Assembly: GCA_965247425.1 (NCBI GenBank)
Contig: OZ252023.1
Coordinates: 868,001-932,000, forward strand
Length of the DNA: 64,000 bases
DNA from: CAZOZZ01 sp965247425
GTDB taxonomy: Bacteria; Acidobacteriota; Terriglobia; 20CM-2-55-15
Direction of reading: 5' to 3'
Within the stretch, counting starts at the first letter, position 1. Each line of letters opens with the position of its first letter. Both the position numbers and the translations under genes were made by a program. This document shows, piece after piece, positions 26,955 through 36,930 of this stretch. Below the pieces are notes generated by a model, which worked only from the letters and a program-made list of their open reading frames with translations, searched no databases and had not been told where the DNA came from.

Positions 26955-28187
26955 TCAATCCGTGCGGCTGACCGGGACGAGGGGTTCGGTGATCCACAGA
27001 CAGACAAACGGAATCAATATTGTGGCGCCGGCCGCGATCCAGGCGACTCCGGCGAACCCTACCGTGTCGAATGCAAACGCGGAACTGGCGGCGATGGTTG
27101 CGATCCCCAGTTGTGACGCCGCGTTACGCACCGCGACATAGGATCCACGTTTGTCAGCCGACACCAGCTCAGTTGTCAAAGCGTGGAGGGGCGCTTGTCT
27201 GGCCGAAGCGGTGATGCTCAACAGGCCGATGCCGGCAAAGAGCGCAACGCCCCATTCCATCCTCGAAACCACGAGAAACATTGCCGAAAGCCCAAGGTTC
27301 GCCCACACAATGACCCTTTTCTTTCCAATACGGTCTGAAAGCCACCCGGAAACCGGGGCCGCCACCGTCGCAGCGAGACCCGCCGCCATGAACAGTGGAT
27401 AGATTCTCTCGATTCCAATTCCTTCGGAGGCACTCAGCCAGGCGCCCACATAGGTCAGGAATCCTACAAGGCCCCCTGAAGTCAGGAAAGCGGCCACAAT
27501 TCCAGCGACGCGCTGGGAATCCCGGAAGTGGGAGAGGATGGAGGTGCCGGAGGTGGAGGTGGACCGTTTACGGTCGTCCGGCAGGAAGAAACCGGCCAGC
27601 ACCAGCATGACTACACCGGCGACGGCCACACCCATGAAAACCCAGCGCCATCCGAACCGGGCGGCGACCTCGGAACCTGCGGGTATGCCGATCACGAACG
27701 CGAGGAAGTAGGCCATGGATATGATCCCCATGGCTTTGCCGCGATGGCGATAGGGATAGAGATCCGCGGCGTAAGTCAGTCCGAGGGTCGATAGCGCTCC
27801 CGCCCCCAGACCCGTCAACATCCGGGTCATCAACAAGGTGCTAAAATAGGAAGCCTGGAACGTCAGGAGTGCTGCCGTGCTGAAGACACCGAGGGCCAGC
27901 AGGATTAGCCGTTTGCGACCCAGCCTGTCTGAGGCGGTCCCGGCCAGCAGGGCGAACGCTGCCGCGGCAAGGGCGTACATCGTGACGATGGTGCCGGCCC
28001 GTCCAGGCGTCGTGCCAATGTCCTCGGCGATCAAAGGCAGCAGTGGAGGAATGAGCTGGGTGTCGGAGACCCCGACGAACAGGATGCCGAACAGGATAAG
28101 GGCGGCCCTCCATCTGAAGGGTCCGTCCGAGCCGGAGGAGAGGGCGTTTGTGCTGGATCCCTTGTCGAGAACACGGCCTGACGACAC
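26955..28187 (-). CDS. Major facilitator superfamily transporter
   Basis: 410 residues with about 12 hydrophobic helices. The MFS loop 2-3 signature appears as AGTASDRLGRKRLILLALG, and a related loop as GWLSDRIGKKRVIVWANLG halfway. Residues LTGLGAGALSTLGLTYAADL and YPYRHRGKAMGIISMAYF are typical of drug or metabolite exporters of the DHA1 type. The substrate is unknown. It is divergent from lon, with about 60 nt between start codons. Confidence 0.88.
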   Translation of the reverse strand: MSSGRVLDKGSSTNALSSGSDGPFRWRAALILFGILFVGVSDTQLIPPLLPLIAEDIGTTPGRAGTIVTMYALAAAAFALLAGTASDRLGRKRLILLALGVFSTAALLTFQASYFSTLLMTRMLTGLGAGALSTLGLTYAADLYPYRHRGKAMGIISMAYFLAFVIGIPAGSEVAARFGWRWVFMGVAVAGVVMLVLAGFFLPDDRKRSTSTSGTSILSHFRDSQRVAGIVAAFLTSGGLVGFLTYVGAWLSASEGIGIERIYPLFMAAGLAATVAAPVSGWLSDRIGKKRVIVWANLGLSAMFLVVSRMEWGVALFAGIGLLSITASARQAPLHALTTELVSADKRGSYVAVRNAASQLGIATIAASSAFAFDTVGFAGVAWIAAGATILIPFVCLWITEPLVPVSRTD

Positions 28188-28248
28188 CGGCGGATTCTAA
28201 CACACGCAGTTCACCACCGGCTGCCCGGTGGAAGATGAGGATTAGAGC

Positions 28249-30681
28249 TTGAAGAGCGATTTTGGAAATCTCGAAGAGATCCGGGCCGGAATCCCATCGA
28301 TTCCGAATGAGTTACCGATTCTTCCCGTTCGCGATACCGTGATTTTCCCCACAGCCGTCATGCCGTTAACGGTTGGACGCGAGAGATCGGTCCGGCTGAT
28401 CAATGACGTGCAGAAGGGAGACGGGCTTCTGGCGGTCTTGACTCAGCGAGACAAGGAAGTCGAAGCTCCAGATCCGGTGGACCTGTACCAGACTGGGACC
28501 GTGTCGGTCGTCCACCGCGTAATGAGGACACCCGAGGGCAACCTGTTTGTCGTCATCATGGCGATTTCGCGGATGCGGATCGTCGAGTTTACGGAGTTTG
28601 AACCCTATCACCGGGCCAAAATCGAACTCCTCAAGGAAGACCCTGAAGACGAAACGGAAGTGAGCTTCCAGGCGCTGAGGCGGAGTGTTCTCGGGCAGTT
28701 CGAAAGCGCGATCAAGTTGTCGCCGCAGTTGCCCGACGACCTCCATGCTTTCGTCATCAACATTGACGAATCCGGCAGGCTTGCCGACTACATCGCGACC
28801 AACTTGCCCAACCTGTCGGTCGAAAACAAGCAGTTCGTCCTTGAGCGTACCAGCGTCCGCGAGCGACTGGAGTTCCTGAACACGGAGTTGGCGAAAGAGC
28901 TGGAAGTCCTCGACCTTCGTACAAAGATCCAGAGCCAGGTGGAAGAAGAAGTCGGAAAGACGCAGCGCGAATACTTTCTCAGGGAACAGATGCGGGCGAT
29001 ACAGAAGGAACTTGGCGAAGGCGATGACTCGCAGCAGGAGATCGACGAACTTCGTGAAAAAATCGAGAAGGCCAACATGACCGAGGAAGCCGTGAAGGAG
29101 GCCGAACGAGAACTCAACCGGTTGGCGCGGATGTCTCCTAACGCGGCCGACTATACGGTCACACGGACGTATCTGGACTGGCTTGTGACCTTGCCCTGGC
29201 AAGTTCTCTCGCAAGAGAAGGTCGACATCGTTCGCGCGAAGGAAATCCTGGATCGTGACCACCACGACCTGGAAAAAATCAAGGAACGGATACTGGAAAA
29301 TCTGGCGGTCCTCGAGTTGCGGCCCGAGGGGAAGGCCCCGATCCTCTGCTTCGTCGGTCCTCCCGGCGTCGGTAAGACTTCGTTGGGGCGTTCCATCGCA
29401 GAGGCCACCGGGCGCAAGTTCATTCGGATGTCTCTGGGAGGCATGCGCGACGAGGCGGAGATTCGGGGACACCGGCGTACTTACATCGGAGCGTTGCCCG
29501 GACAGATCGTCCAGGGCATTCGGCGCGCCGGAACCAGGGATCCGGTTCTGATGCTCGATGAAATTGACAAGCTCGGCGCCGATTTCAGAGGCGATCCCGC
29601 GGCCGCCCTTCTCGAGGTTCTCGATCCCGAGCAAAACGTCAGCTTCCGGGACCATTACCTCGATGTTGCATTTGATCTTTCACGGGTGTTCTTCATCACG
29701 ACCGCCAACGTGCTGGACACGGTCCCCTCCGCTTTGAGAGATCGGATGGAGACGATCGAGTTACCGGGCTACACCGAGGAAGAAAAGGTCCAGATCGCGA
29801 AAAACTACCTGGTACCCCGCCAGACCGAAGAAAACGGTCTGAAACCGGACCAGATTGAGTTCGAGGAAGATGCCTTGCAGTCGGTGGCCCGACATTACAC
29901 CAGGGAAGCCGGAGTCCGGAATCTGGAGCGGGAAATCGGCAATATTTGTCGCAAGTTTGCCCGGAAAGTTCTTGAAGGCCATCCGCATCGGCCGCTCGTA
30001 ACGACGGCGGTTGTTTCCACGCTTCTGGGGGCACAAAAATTCCGGATTGCGGAGGAACTCGAAGATCGAATCAAACGACCTGGCGTTGCGGTCGGCCTGG
30101 CCTGGACGCCGGTCGGGGGCGAGGTGCTGTTTGTCGAGGCCAGCCTGGTCGGCGGAGGACGGAACCTGACCGTTACCGGGCAGGTCGGTGATGTCATGCA
30201 GGAGTCCACGAAAGCGGCGGTGACGTGGGTTCGATCCGTCGCTCCCAGGCTCGGGCTGGGCGCTGATTTCTACAAGGAAAAGGACATCCATATCCACGTT
30301 CCTTCCGGTTCCATACCCAAGGACGGGCCATCCGCCGGCGTCACGATGGTCACGGCTCTGGTGTCGGCGCTGGTCCAGAGACCTGTCAAAACCAGGCTTG
30401 CGATGACCGGGGAGATCACCCTGAGTGGACACGTGTTACCGGTCGGAGGCATCAAGGAGAAGGTTCTGGCGGCCAGGCGGGCCGGGGTCGAGGAACTGAT
30501 CCTCCCCGCCCAGAACGAGAAGAATGCCCGGGAGGACATTCAGGAGGAACTGCTTGGTTCCATCAGGATGCGTTACGTCGACACTATCGAAGAAGTTCTG
30601 GACCTGGCGTTTGACCGAACGGTCCTGGGACCCGCCGACCGGTCCGCCCTCTCGGAGCCGGAGGGACAGGCCAAGCCTTGA
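28249..30681 (+). CDS. lon: ATP-dependent protease Lon
   Basis: 810 residues, standard LonA. N-terminal substrate-binding domain (LPILPVRDTVIFPTAVMPL), AAA+ module with Walker A GPPGVGKTSLGRSIA near residue 370 and Walker B VLMLDEIDKLGAD, and the protease domain with catalytic Ser in KDGPSAGVTM (near 695) and Lys in GGIKEKVLAA (near 738). The TTG at 28249 is used because an in-frame stop lies two codons upstream and GAGG is 8 nt before it. A small hairpin precedes the ribosome site (28214-28231). Confidence 0.96.
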   Translation: MKSDFGNLEEIRAGIPSIPNELPILPVRDTVIFPTAVMPLTVGRERSVRLINDVQKGDGLLAVLTQRDKEVEAPDPVDLYQTGTVSVVHRVMRTPEGNLFVVIMAISRMRIVEFTEFEPYHRAKIELLKEDPEDETEVSFQALRRSVLGQFESAIKLSPQLPDDLHAFVINIDESGRLADYIATNLPNLSVENKQFVLERTSVRERLEFLNTELAKELEVLDLRTKIQSQVEEEVGKTQREYFLREQMRAIQKELGEGDDSQQEIDELREKIEKANMTEEAVKEAERELNRLARMSPNAADYTVTRTYLDWLVTLPWQVLSQEKVDIVRAKEILDRDHHDLEKIKERILENLAVLELRPEGKAPILCFVGPPGVGKTSLGRSIAEATGRKFIRMSLGGMRDEAEIRGHRRTYIGALPGQIVQGIRRAGTRDPVLMLDEIDKLGADFRGDPAAALLEVLDPEQNVSFRDHYLDVAFDLSRVFFITTANVLDTVPSALRDRMETIELPGYTEEEKVQIAKNYLVPRQTEENGLKPDQIEFEEDALQSVARHYTREAGVRNLEREIGNICRKFARKVLEGHPHRPLVTTAVVSTLLGAQKFRIAEELEDRIKRPGVAVGLAWTPVGGEVLFVEASLVGGGRNLTVTGQVGDVMQESTKAAVTWVRSVAPRLGLGADFYKEKDIHIHVPSGSIPKDGPSAGVTMVTALVSALVQRPVKTRLAMTGEITLSGHVLPVGGIKEKVLAARRAGVEELILPAQNEKNAREDIQEELLGSIRMRYVDTIEEVLDLAFDRTVLGPADRSALSEPEGQAKP

Positions 30682-30683
30682 CG

Positions 30684-32015
30684 ATGACACCACCCTCCGC
30701 GACCGAAGGAAACTTTGCCTGCTGGTTTGAATGCTTTTCCGGGTGCGGATCGCGCTACGAAGTCGACGAAGTCGTTTACCAGTGCAGCTCCTGCGGGGGG
30801 CTCCTGGAGGTTCGTCACGATCTGGACGCCCTTCGTTCGATTACTCCCGATGGTTGGAAAAAACTTCTAGATTCACGTCTCGGCGCCTCATCCGGGGTGT
30901 GGTCCAGGAGGGAACTCGTTTTTCCGTCGATCAATTCGGATCAGATCGTTTCTCTCGGTGAAGGCAACACGCCGTTGTTGTCGAGTCCCAGGATGGCGGA
31001 GGATCTGGGCGTCGGCGAGATCTACATCAAACAATGTGGCACCTCGCATACGGGATCCTTCAAGGATCTGGGAATGACCGTTTTGATTTCGGCGGTGAAC
31101 CGGATTCGCACCAGGATTCGTGCCGTGGCTTGTGCATCGACCGGTGATACGTCGGCCGCGCTTGCCGCTTACGCCGCCGCGGCGGGAATCCCAGCCATCG
31201 TGTTTCTCCCTCGAGACAAGATATCCCTGGCTCAGCTGATTCAACCGATTGCAAATGGGGCCCTGACCTTGTCGATAGGCACCGATTTCGACGGGTGTAT
31301 GAAGATCGTCCGGGAAATCACTGAAGACCGATCCATATACCTGGCCAACTCGATGAATTCGTTGAGAATTGAGGGCCAGAAGTCGATCAGCGTGGAGATC
31401 GTGCAACAGATGGGCTGGGAGGTTCCCGACTACGTCGTGGTGCCCGGTGGCAACCTCGGTAACATATCGGCGATCGCGGGTGGATTCCTCCTCCTCAAGG
31501 AGATCGGGGTGATCGAACGGCTCCCCAGACTCGTTTGTGCCCAGACCGAACAGGCAAACCCTTTCTACCGTGCCTATCTCGACGGCCTGGAGAAACTGGA
31601 ACCGGTCGCCGCCGGGGCTACGATGGCGACGGCGATCCAGATCGGCAACCCGGTGAGCTTTCCGAAGGCCGTTCGCGCCATCGCGGCGACCGACGGGATC
31701 GTTGCCCAGGCAAGCGAAGCCGAACTGGTCGATGCCGCATGTCATGGCGACCGCTTCGGTTTCTTCAACGACCCCCAAACGGGCGTGGCTCTGGCGGTCT
31801 TGAAGCAGCTGATCGGCGATGGGACAATCGAGCCCCGGGCACGGGTCGTGGTCGTCAGTACGGCTCACGGCTTGAAGTTCGTGGATTTCAAGCTGAAGGC
31901 TCACCAGGGTCGAGTTCCCGACACCGATTCGTCTTCGAGAAATCTGCCTGTCGAGCTTCCGGCCCAGGTCGATCGGATCCGGGATCTCATCAATGGCAAG
32001 CTACCTGCTAGTTAA
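30684..32015 (+). CDS. thrC: Threonine synthase
   Basis: About 443 residues. A PLP enzyme converting O-phosphohomoserine to threonine. The N-terminus carries a zinc-ribbon-like CWFECFSGCGSRYE and CSSCGG, then SLGEGNTPLLSSPRM, the PLP Lys127 in CGTSHTGSFKDLGMTVLI, ASTGDTSAALAAYAAAAGIP and PGGNLGNISAIAGGF for phosphate binding. It is the class with a tryptophan-synthase-beta-like core. The ATG at 30684 is 2 nt after the lon stop, so the two are probably cotranscribed. Confidence 0.92.
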   Translation: MTPPSATEGNFACWFECFSGCGSRYEVDEVVYQCSSCGGLLEVRHDLDALRSITPDGWKKLLDSRLGASSGVWSRRELVFPSINSDQIVSLGEGNTPLLSSPRMAEDLGVGEIYIKQCGTSHTGSFKDLGMTVLISAVNRIRTRIRAVACASTGDTSAALAAYAAAAGIPAIVFLPRDKISLAQLIQPIANGALTLSIGTDFDGCMKIVREITEDRSIYLANSMNSLRIEGQKSISVEIVQQMGWEVPDYVVVPGGNLGNISAIAGGFLLLKEIGVIERLPRLVCAQTEQANPFYRAYLDGLEKLEPVAAGATMATAIQIGNPVSFPKAVRAIAATDGIVAQASEAELVDAACHGDRFGFFNDPQTGVALAVLKQLIGDGTIEPRARVVVVSTAHGLKFVDFKLKAHQGRVPDTDSSSRNLPVELPAQVDRIRDLINGKLPAS

Positions 32016-32074
32016 TGCTCTTCGACTTTAGTTGTTCGTGTTTTCAACTAGTTACGGTCGTTGACAGGTGACGT

Positions 32075-35000
32075 GTGGTCAAAATCAACACAGTATGGCG
32101 GCTATTGTTGACAATATTGTTGGTCGTGGGCTTAGCCGTGCCTGTCGCCGCACAGTCGGTTTTGAATTTCCCTCAGGTCGTCGGGACCTCTTCAACGCGC
32201 ACGGGTTTCAACATTTCGAACCCTCTCTCTATCGAAGCCGCTGTCGATTTCACCCTCTACGCACTTGACGGAACGAAGGTTTCCGGTCTGGTCAATCCCG
32301 TCCGATATTCGGTCCCCCCCGGCGGAGCATTGTCCATGTCCGCCGACGAAGTGTTCGCTTCGAATGGTTTCGAGGGCTGGGTCCAGGTGACGAGCCGGGC
32401 TCCCGGACTGCGCGGCGTACTTTTTTACGGTGACTTCGAATCCACGCTCGAGAGTTCACCCGAGGTGCCCGCTCTGTCGGACCAGGTGGTTCCTTTACTT
32501 TCGGAAGCCTCGGGCGAGTCGCGTAAACTTCATGTCGTCAACGCTTCATCCCAGACCGCCACTGTCAACGTGGCTTTGTTCAACGAACGGGGAGAAATCG
32601 TCGGAACCATCCCGGCCAACCTGGACCCAAAAGCGGGTATTTCCATTTCACTGTCGGATCTCATATCGCTGCCTTCCGGGAGTCTGACGGCGCGGGTTAC
32701 GTCCAGTGTGCCGGTCGCAGCGCAAGCCTCGATCACGTCAAGCGGTTCGTTGATGCTCGTCAACGGCCAGGCGGTGGCAGAAATCGCCTCCCTGCGAATT
32801 GCGCCCCATGTCATCCTTGGAAACGGGTTCAGTTCGACCCTGGTGCTTACGAACCCTACAGGCCAGGTTGTCACCGTGTTTCTAACGCTGCTCGACGAGC
32901 GTGGAGGTCCGGTTCTTTCGTCGCTGGCCGCGCCGCTACGACAGTCTTTGACGATCCCGGCGAATGGATCCCGCCTGATCGGAGCCTCGCAGCTTTCGGG
33001 TCTTTTGTTTACCCCCGCAGTCAGCGGCTGGATCCGAATCGAATCACCCCGAGTGCCTCTGGGCGGGGCGCTCATACTGACACAGGGGACCAACTCCACC
33101 ATCTACCCGTTGCAGGCGGCACCTCGGGATGATGTTTCCTTTCCCCAGCTTTCGGAGGCGGACGGTCTGGTGACCGGGGTTGTTCTGTTGAACCCGGAAA
33201 CGACAACGGCGTCGATAACCGTGACCCTCATGGATCCAGACGGGAACCCGGTCGCTCGTTCCGAAATCGACTTGGAAGGGAATTCCAAAAAAACCGTCTT
33301 TGTGCGGGATATCCTCCCCGGAGTCAAGACGGAGGGTTTTCTGGTCCTGAGGTCGGACACTCCCGTGTTCGGACTAGAAGTAGTGGGCCACTCCGAAGGC
33401 AGCGTTCTGGCTGCGGTCCTTCCCCGATCGTCTCCACCCGGGTTTGTTCCGGGACCTGTCGTGATCCGGCCCGTGGTTCGAGACGTGTCCCCTCGCCAGG
33501 GTCGACCCGGAGAGATCCTGAGAGTTCAGATATCGAATCTTGGCGACAACAGCACCGTCCTCTTCGGCGATCAGGCCGTTCCCACACGCTTTCTGGCTCC
33601 GGGCATTGCGATTCTCGCCGTCGAGGTGCCTGACGTTCGGCCCGGCTACTTCAACATCCGCATTCGATCTGAGGATGGAACATATTCCGAGCCACAGAGC
33701 GTGCTTGTTTTGTACCGGGATGCCACCCAGTTCAGTGAACTGAGCGGCCGCGCTTTCTACGAGAAGGTAGAGGCTGACGGCGACGGTCTCAGACTTGCCC
33801 GGCCCGTGATGGTTCCGATCAGAGGTGCTCGGGTGGATGTCGTCAACCGTCAGACAGGTGCCCTGGTTTCTGTTGCGGAGACCGACGACAGGGGGTGGTT
33901 CCGAACCGCGATTCCGATCGGTCAGGATTCGAGCGTACGGGTCCTGAGCCGGTCCAGGTCCTCGGAGCTTGTCGTTGCCGACAATACGAACGGCAGCGGG
34001 GTCTTCTTTGTCGATCAGGATCTAGATTCCGGGCGAACTCCCGTTTTGATCGCCTCGGACCAGAGTCGAGTATCCGGAGCGTTCAACATCCTGGATGTGA
34101 TCCGACGGGGTAATCTGTTCCTGGCGGCAATGGACCCGACTCTGCCGTTGCCTGAAGTGACTCTGTTCTGGAGTCCGAATAACACAACCGAAATCGGCAA
34201 TGTGGCCGACGGGCATATCGGGGGCACGTTCTTCAATGTCGCCGACAACACCGCGTTCGTTCTGGGGGATCGGTCGGTGGACTCGGACGAGTTTGACGAC
34301 GCCGTGATCTTGCACGAGTACGCCCACCTGCTCGCCGCCCGGTTCTCGGGAGACGATTCTCCGGGAGGCCAACACCTCATCGGCGACGTTCTCGACCCCC
34401 GCGTGGCGTGGTCGGAGGGTTGGGCGAATTTCTTCTCGGCGGCTGTGCGTAATCAGGGAGTGTATCTGGATTCCTTCGGGCAGGACGGCGCTGGTGTCCT
34501 CGAATTTGACCTCGAGGACAACACTCCCGCCGGGGACCGGCCGGGGTACTGGAGTGAGTTCTCGGTGCACTCCATCCTCTGGGATCTTTACGACGATGCC
34601 GAAGATCCCGGAGATACCGTTACCGTTCCGTTCCGGACTCTCTGGGGTGCCTTCACCGGTCTCCGCAACGACGGTTTTGTCTACCTTCCCACGTTCCTGG
34701 ATCGCCTGGCCGCGGCCGATGCCGGCAACGTTTCGCTCCTCGAACAGATCGTCCGCCTCCGATCGGTCGACTTCCTTTCCGCGGCGGACCCGAGCGTTTC
34801 GAATCCGTTCCCTCGAATCGTTCCGGGCACGGGAACCGTTGCGGGAGAAATAGATTCCCTGTCGCGCCGCCGCGGTAATCTGGCCACGTCGGCGCACCTT
34901 TATACATTCGATGTCGAAGGGGGCGCCGTTTCAATCAGGTTGGATGTGACGGGCCTCGGAGCGGGTCGAAACCCGCGGGCCAATGATCTCGATCTCTTCC

Positions 35001-35188
35001 TCATGGACGAAGCGGGTCGTGTCATCGCCAGATCCGACCGGGGCTTGAACGGGCAATCGGAACTGATTTCGACTTTCCTGCCGGAGGGGTCCTACGTCAT
35101 CGAAATCCGGAGCTTCTACACCCTCGGTCAGACCGGCGAGTTGATTTTTAATTCGGGTTCCTATCAGTTACAGATACGAAGCAACTAG
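32075..35188 (+). CDS. Large secreted HExxH metalloprotease-like protein with repeat modules
   Basis: 1037 residues. Signal peptide (LLLTILLVVGLAVPVAAQ). The first ~450 residues hold four copies of a beta module with the pattern N-P-x(n)-V-x-h-x-L-x-D-x-x-G, for example GFNISNPLSIEAAVDFTLYA, TLVLTNPTGQVVTVFLTLLD and GVVLLNPETTTASITVTLMD. Next comes an IPT/TIG-like domain (VSPRQGRPGEILRVQISNLG), a carboxypeptidase-regulatory-like segment, then ILHEYAHLLAARF (HExxH near residue 747) with a gluzincin-type WSEGWANFF downstream, and a C-terminal PPC-like domain. GTG start at 32075 with AGGTGA upstream. Its TAG stop lies in the IS target duplication. Confidence 0.82.
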   Translation: MVKINTVWRLLLTILLVVGLAVPVAAQSVLNFPQVVGTSSTRTGFNISNPLSIEAAVDFTLYALDGTKVSGLVNPVRYSVPPGGALSMSADEVFASNGFEGWVQVTSRAPGLRGVLFYGDFESTLESSPEVPALSDQVVPLLSEASGESRKLHVVNASSQTATVNVALFNERGEIVGTIPANLDPKAGISISLSDLISLPSGSLTARVTSSVPVAAQASITSSGSLMLVNGQAVAEIASLRIAPHVILGNGFSSTLVLTNPTGQVVTVFLTLLDERGGPVLSSLAAPLRQSLTIPANGSRLIGASQLSGLLFTPAVSGWIRIESPRVPLGGALILTQGTNSTIYPLQAAPRDDVSFPQLSEADGLVTGVVLLNPETTTASITVTLMDPDGNPVARSEIDLEGNSKKTVFVRDILPGVKTEGFLVLRSDTPVFGLEVVGHSEGSVLAAVLPRSSPPGFVPGPVVIRPVVRDVSPRQGRPGEILRVQISNLGDNSTVLFGDQAVPTRFLAPGIAILAVEVPDVRPGYFNIRIRSEDGTYSEPQSVLVLYRDATQFSELSGRAFYEKVEADGDGLRLARPVMVPIRGARVDVVNRQTGALVSVAETDDRGWFRTAIPIGQDSSVRVLSRSRSSELVVADNTNGSGVFFVDQDLDSGRTPVLIASDQSRVSGAFNILDVIRRGNLFLAAMDPTLPLPEVTLFWSPNNTTEIGNVADGHIGGTFFNVADNTAFVLGDRSVDSDEFDDAVILHEYAHLLAARFSGDDSPGGQHLIGDVLDPRVAWSEGWANFFSAAVRNQGVYLDSFGQDGAGVLEFDLEDNTPAGDRPGYWSEFSVHSILWDLYDDAEDPGDTVTVPFRTLWGAFTGLRNDGFVYLPTFLDRLAAADAGNVSLLEQIVRLRSVDFLSAADPSVSNPFPRIVPGTGTVAGEIDSLSRRRGNLATSAHLYTFDVEGGAVSIRLDVTGLGAGRNPRANDLDLFLMDEAGRVIARSDRGLNGQSELISTFLPEGSYVIEIRSFYTLGQTGELIFNSGSYQLQIRSN
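35185..35188. repeat. 4-bp target site duplication, IS copy 1 left
   Basis: CTAG at 35185-35188 is repeated at 36927-36930 on the other side of the insertion sequence. The three last bases are the stop codon of the metalloprotease-like gene. Confidence 0.85.
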
Positions 35189-36926
35189 CCCGGATGGATC
35201 ACCAATCGGAGAATCGATCGGTGTTCGGATACGAGAAGCGATTTGCGGCGAGACTTGGAGCTGAGAGTGAGCGAGCCGTGGACATTGGCGGATTTTGAGC
35301 CTGTGACACGGCGACATTTGGCGGGAGATCGGCATGAATGGGCGAGTGCAGGCAGGCCTCGCCGGGAGGCAGATGAGAGGCGCTGTTTTTCGGATCTGAA
35401 GGTTCGGTGTCGTCAGCAACGAAGCGGAATTGATTGCAGGTTTCTCACTATGAGAGCAAAGACGTCGGCATAGGGATAGGCCTCCGACATCGAGATCCAG
35501 ACGTTGCGGACCGTGAGGCGGATACGCGCACCGATCTTAAGAAGCTTCAGACGGATGGTTCCGCATTGGGCATGGGCCATCGCGGTATCTTTGAGACCGA
35601 GACGACGCAACGCCTGCATAAGCATGTAGGCGGCTGAGGACAGATACAGTCGGAGCTGATTGGCGCGCATGGTTCCCGCACTGGTGCGGTCGGCAAATAG
35701 ATCCAGTTGCTGTTCTTTGATCCGGTTCTCCATGTCGCCGCGTGCGCAATAGAAATCTTCGTAGAGCGCTTGGGCTCCGAGTCGTTCCGGTGGCAGTGAG
35801 GTCACCACGAATCGGGGATTGGCGCCCTTGGCCAGGAACTCGGCTTTGCCAACAACGCGACGAGTGCGGCTCCAGCTCTTTCGAGTCCGGTACAGGAAAT
35901 CCTTAAACACTCGTGCCGATTTCCCAGTGGTCTGAAACTCCGCTTCAGCCTGAATCATCTGGTCAGCGATCTCTCGCTTGAGGCGGTCGTTCTTGGCCAA
36001 CCCCATCACATAATCGACCTGGTGGGTTTCACACCAGTCCAGTAATGCATCCCGGCAGAATCCGGAATCGGCCCGAATGATGATCGACACGTCCGGCCAG
36101 CTCTGACGGATCTGGCCGACGATACGTTCCAATTCATCGACTGATCCTGCCGCCCCATCGATATTGGACGGGCGCAGCCGAGCGCACAACAGATGCTCTC
36201 CACAGAAGATGTACAAGGGCAGATAGCAGTAGTTGCGGTAGTAGCCGTGAAAGAACCGGCCTTCCTGTTGACCATGGATCGGATCATCGGTCGCGTCCAG
36301 ATCCAGAACGATCTCTTCGGGCGCCGTGTTGTCATGGGCTGCCACAAACGCATCGACCATCCAACGATCGATCTTGTCCCCATCCATAGCGATCTTCTTG
36401 TACCGCTCCTGGTCGCCGACTTCGGCGCCGGTCAACTCCAATCGGTTTAGCGTGCTCTTGCCCGCCAACGCCTTTCCCCAGTCGCCGGCCTGTCGTCGAT
36501 TCGTTCCCAGCGGATCCGCTTTGTCCACCGCCAACGCAAGCATCGGGTCGGTCCGTAACTGATCGTGATCGTTCAGGTCTTCATATCCCAGGCACAGCCC
36601 GTAGACCCGCTGTCCCAACAGCTCCTTCACGGTGTGTTCGATCAACCGTTGGTCGCGATGATCGCTAAAACACCCCGCCAATCCATCGATCAAACCGGTC
36701 CGCTTTTCGACTTCACGCAGCAGCAGAACTCCAGCGTCAGACGTGATCTTGCCGCCGTCGAAACGCGCCTTCATTTTTCGTTGAAGAAGTCCGTGAAATT
36801 CGAACGTGGTTTGTTTACACTCTGTACTCATAAGGGCCGCCTCCGTTTGGTTTCTGAACCGTTCTCGACAAACGATTTATGCCAAACAGGGCGGCCTTTT
36901 CTGGTCCTTTCGGTGATTTATGCGGG
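35189..36926 (-). mobile_element. IS1380-family insertion sequence, copy 1 (1738 bp)
   Basis: Ends are imperfect inverted repeats: CCCGGATGGATCACC on the left against CCCGCATAAATCACC on the right (complement), 12 of 15 matching. A 4-bp CTAG duplication flanks it. One transposase gene fills most of it on the minus strand. The second copy at 46398-48135 appears identical over the full length as far as I can read. Inserted exactly between two convergent genes without damaging either. Family assigned from the transposase. Confidence 0.93.
35413..36831 (-). CDS. IS1380-family transposase
   Basis: 472 residues. The N-terminus KARFDGGKITSDAGVLLLRE is typical for IS1380. Candidate DDE residues: Asp in EIVLDLDATDDPIHGQQEG, Asp in IIIRADSGFCRDALLDWC and Glu in ARGDMENRIKEQQLDL, the last being the Y-(2)-R-(3)-E-(6)-K-like signature of IS4-related enzymes. 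Intact, and the same as the copy at 46622, so recent movement is likely. The start ATG lies about 95 bp inside the right end. Confidence 0.93.
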   Translation of the reverse strand: MSTECKQTTFEFHGLLQRKMKARFDGGKITSDAGVLLLREVEKRTGLIDGLAGCFSDHRDQRLIEHTVKELLGQRVYGLCLGYEDLNDHDQLRTDPMLALAVDKADPLGTNRRQAGDWGKALAGKSTLNRLELTGAEVGDQERYKKIAMDGDKIDRWMVDAFVAAHDNTAPEEIVLDLDATDDPIHGQQEGRFFHGYYRNYCYLPLYIFCGEHLLCARLRPSNIDGAAGSVDELERIVGQIRQSWPDVSIIIRADSGFCRDALLDWCETHQVDYVMGLAKNDRLKREIADQMIQAEAEFQTTGKSARVFKDFLYRTRKSWSRTRRVVGKAEFLAKGANPRFVVTSLPPERLGAQALYEDFYCARGDMENRIKEQQLDLFADRTSAGTMRANQLRLYLSSAAYMLMQALRRLGLKDTAMAHAQCGTIRLKLLKIGARIRLTVRNVWISMSEAYPYADVFALIVRNLQSIPLRC

Positions 36927-36930
36927 CTAG
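36927..36930. repeat. 4-bp target site duplication, IS copy 1 right
   Basis: Second CTAG of the duplication at 35185-35188. Read on the minus strand, its last three bases are the stop codon of the cyclophilin gene. Confidence 0.85.

Noticed and set aside
28366..29655. 429-codon minus-strand open frame
   Set aside because: Entirely antisense to lon, which is unmistakable; it is a high-GC shadow.
34022..34897. 291-codon minus-strand open frame
   Set aside because: Antisense to the catalytic region of the metalloprotease-like gene; Arg- and Glu-rich shadow.
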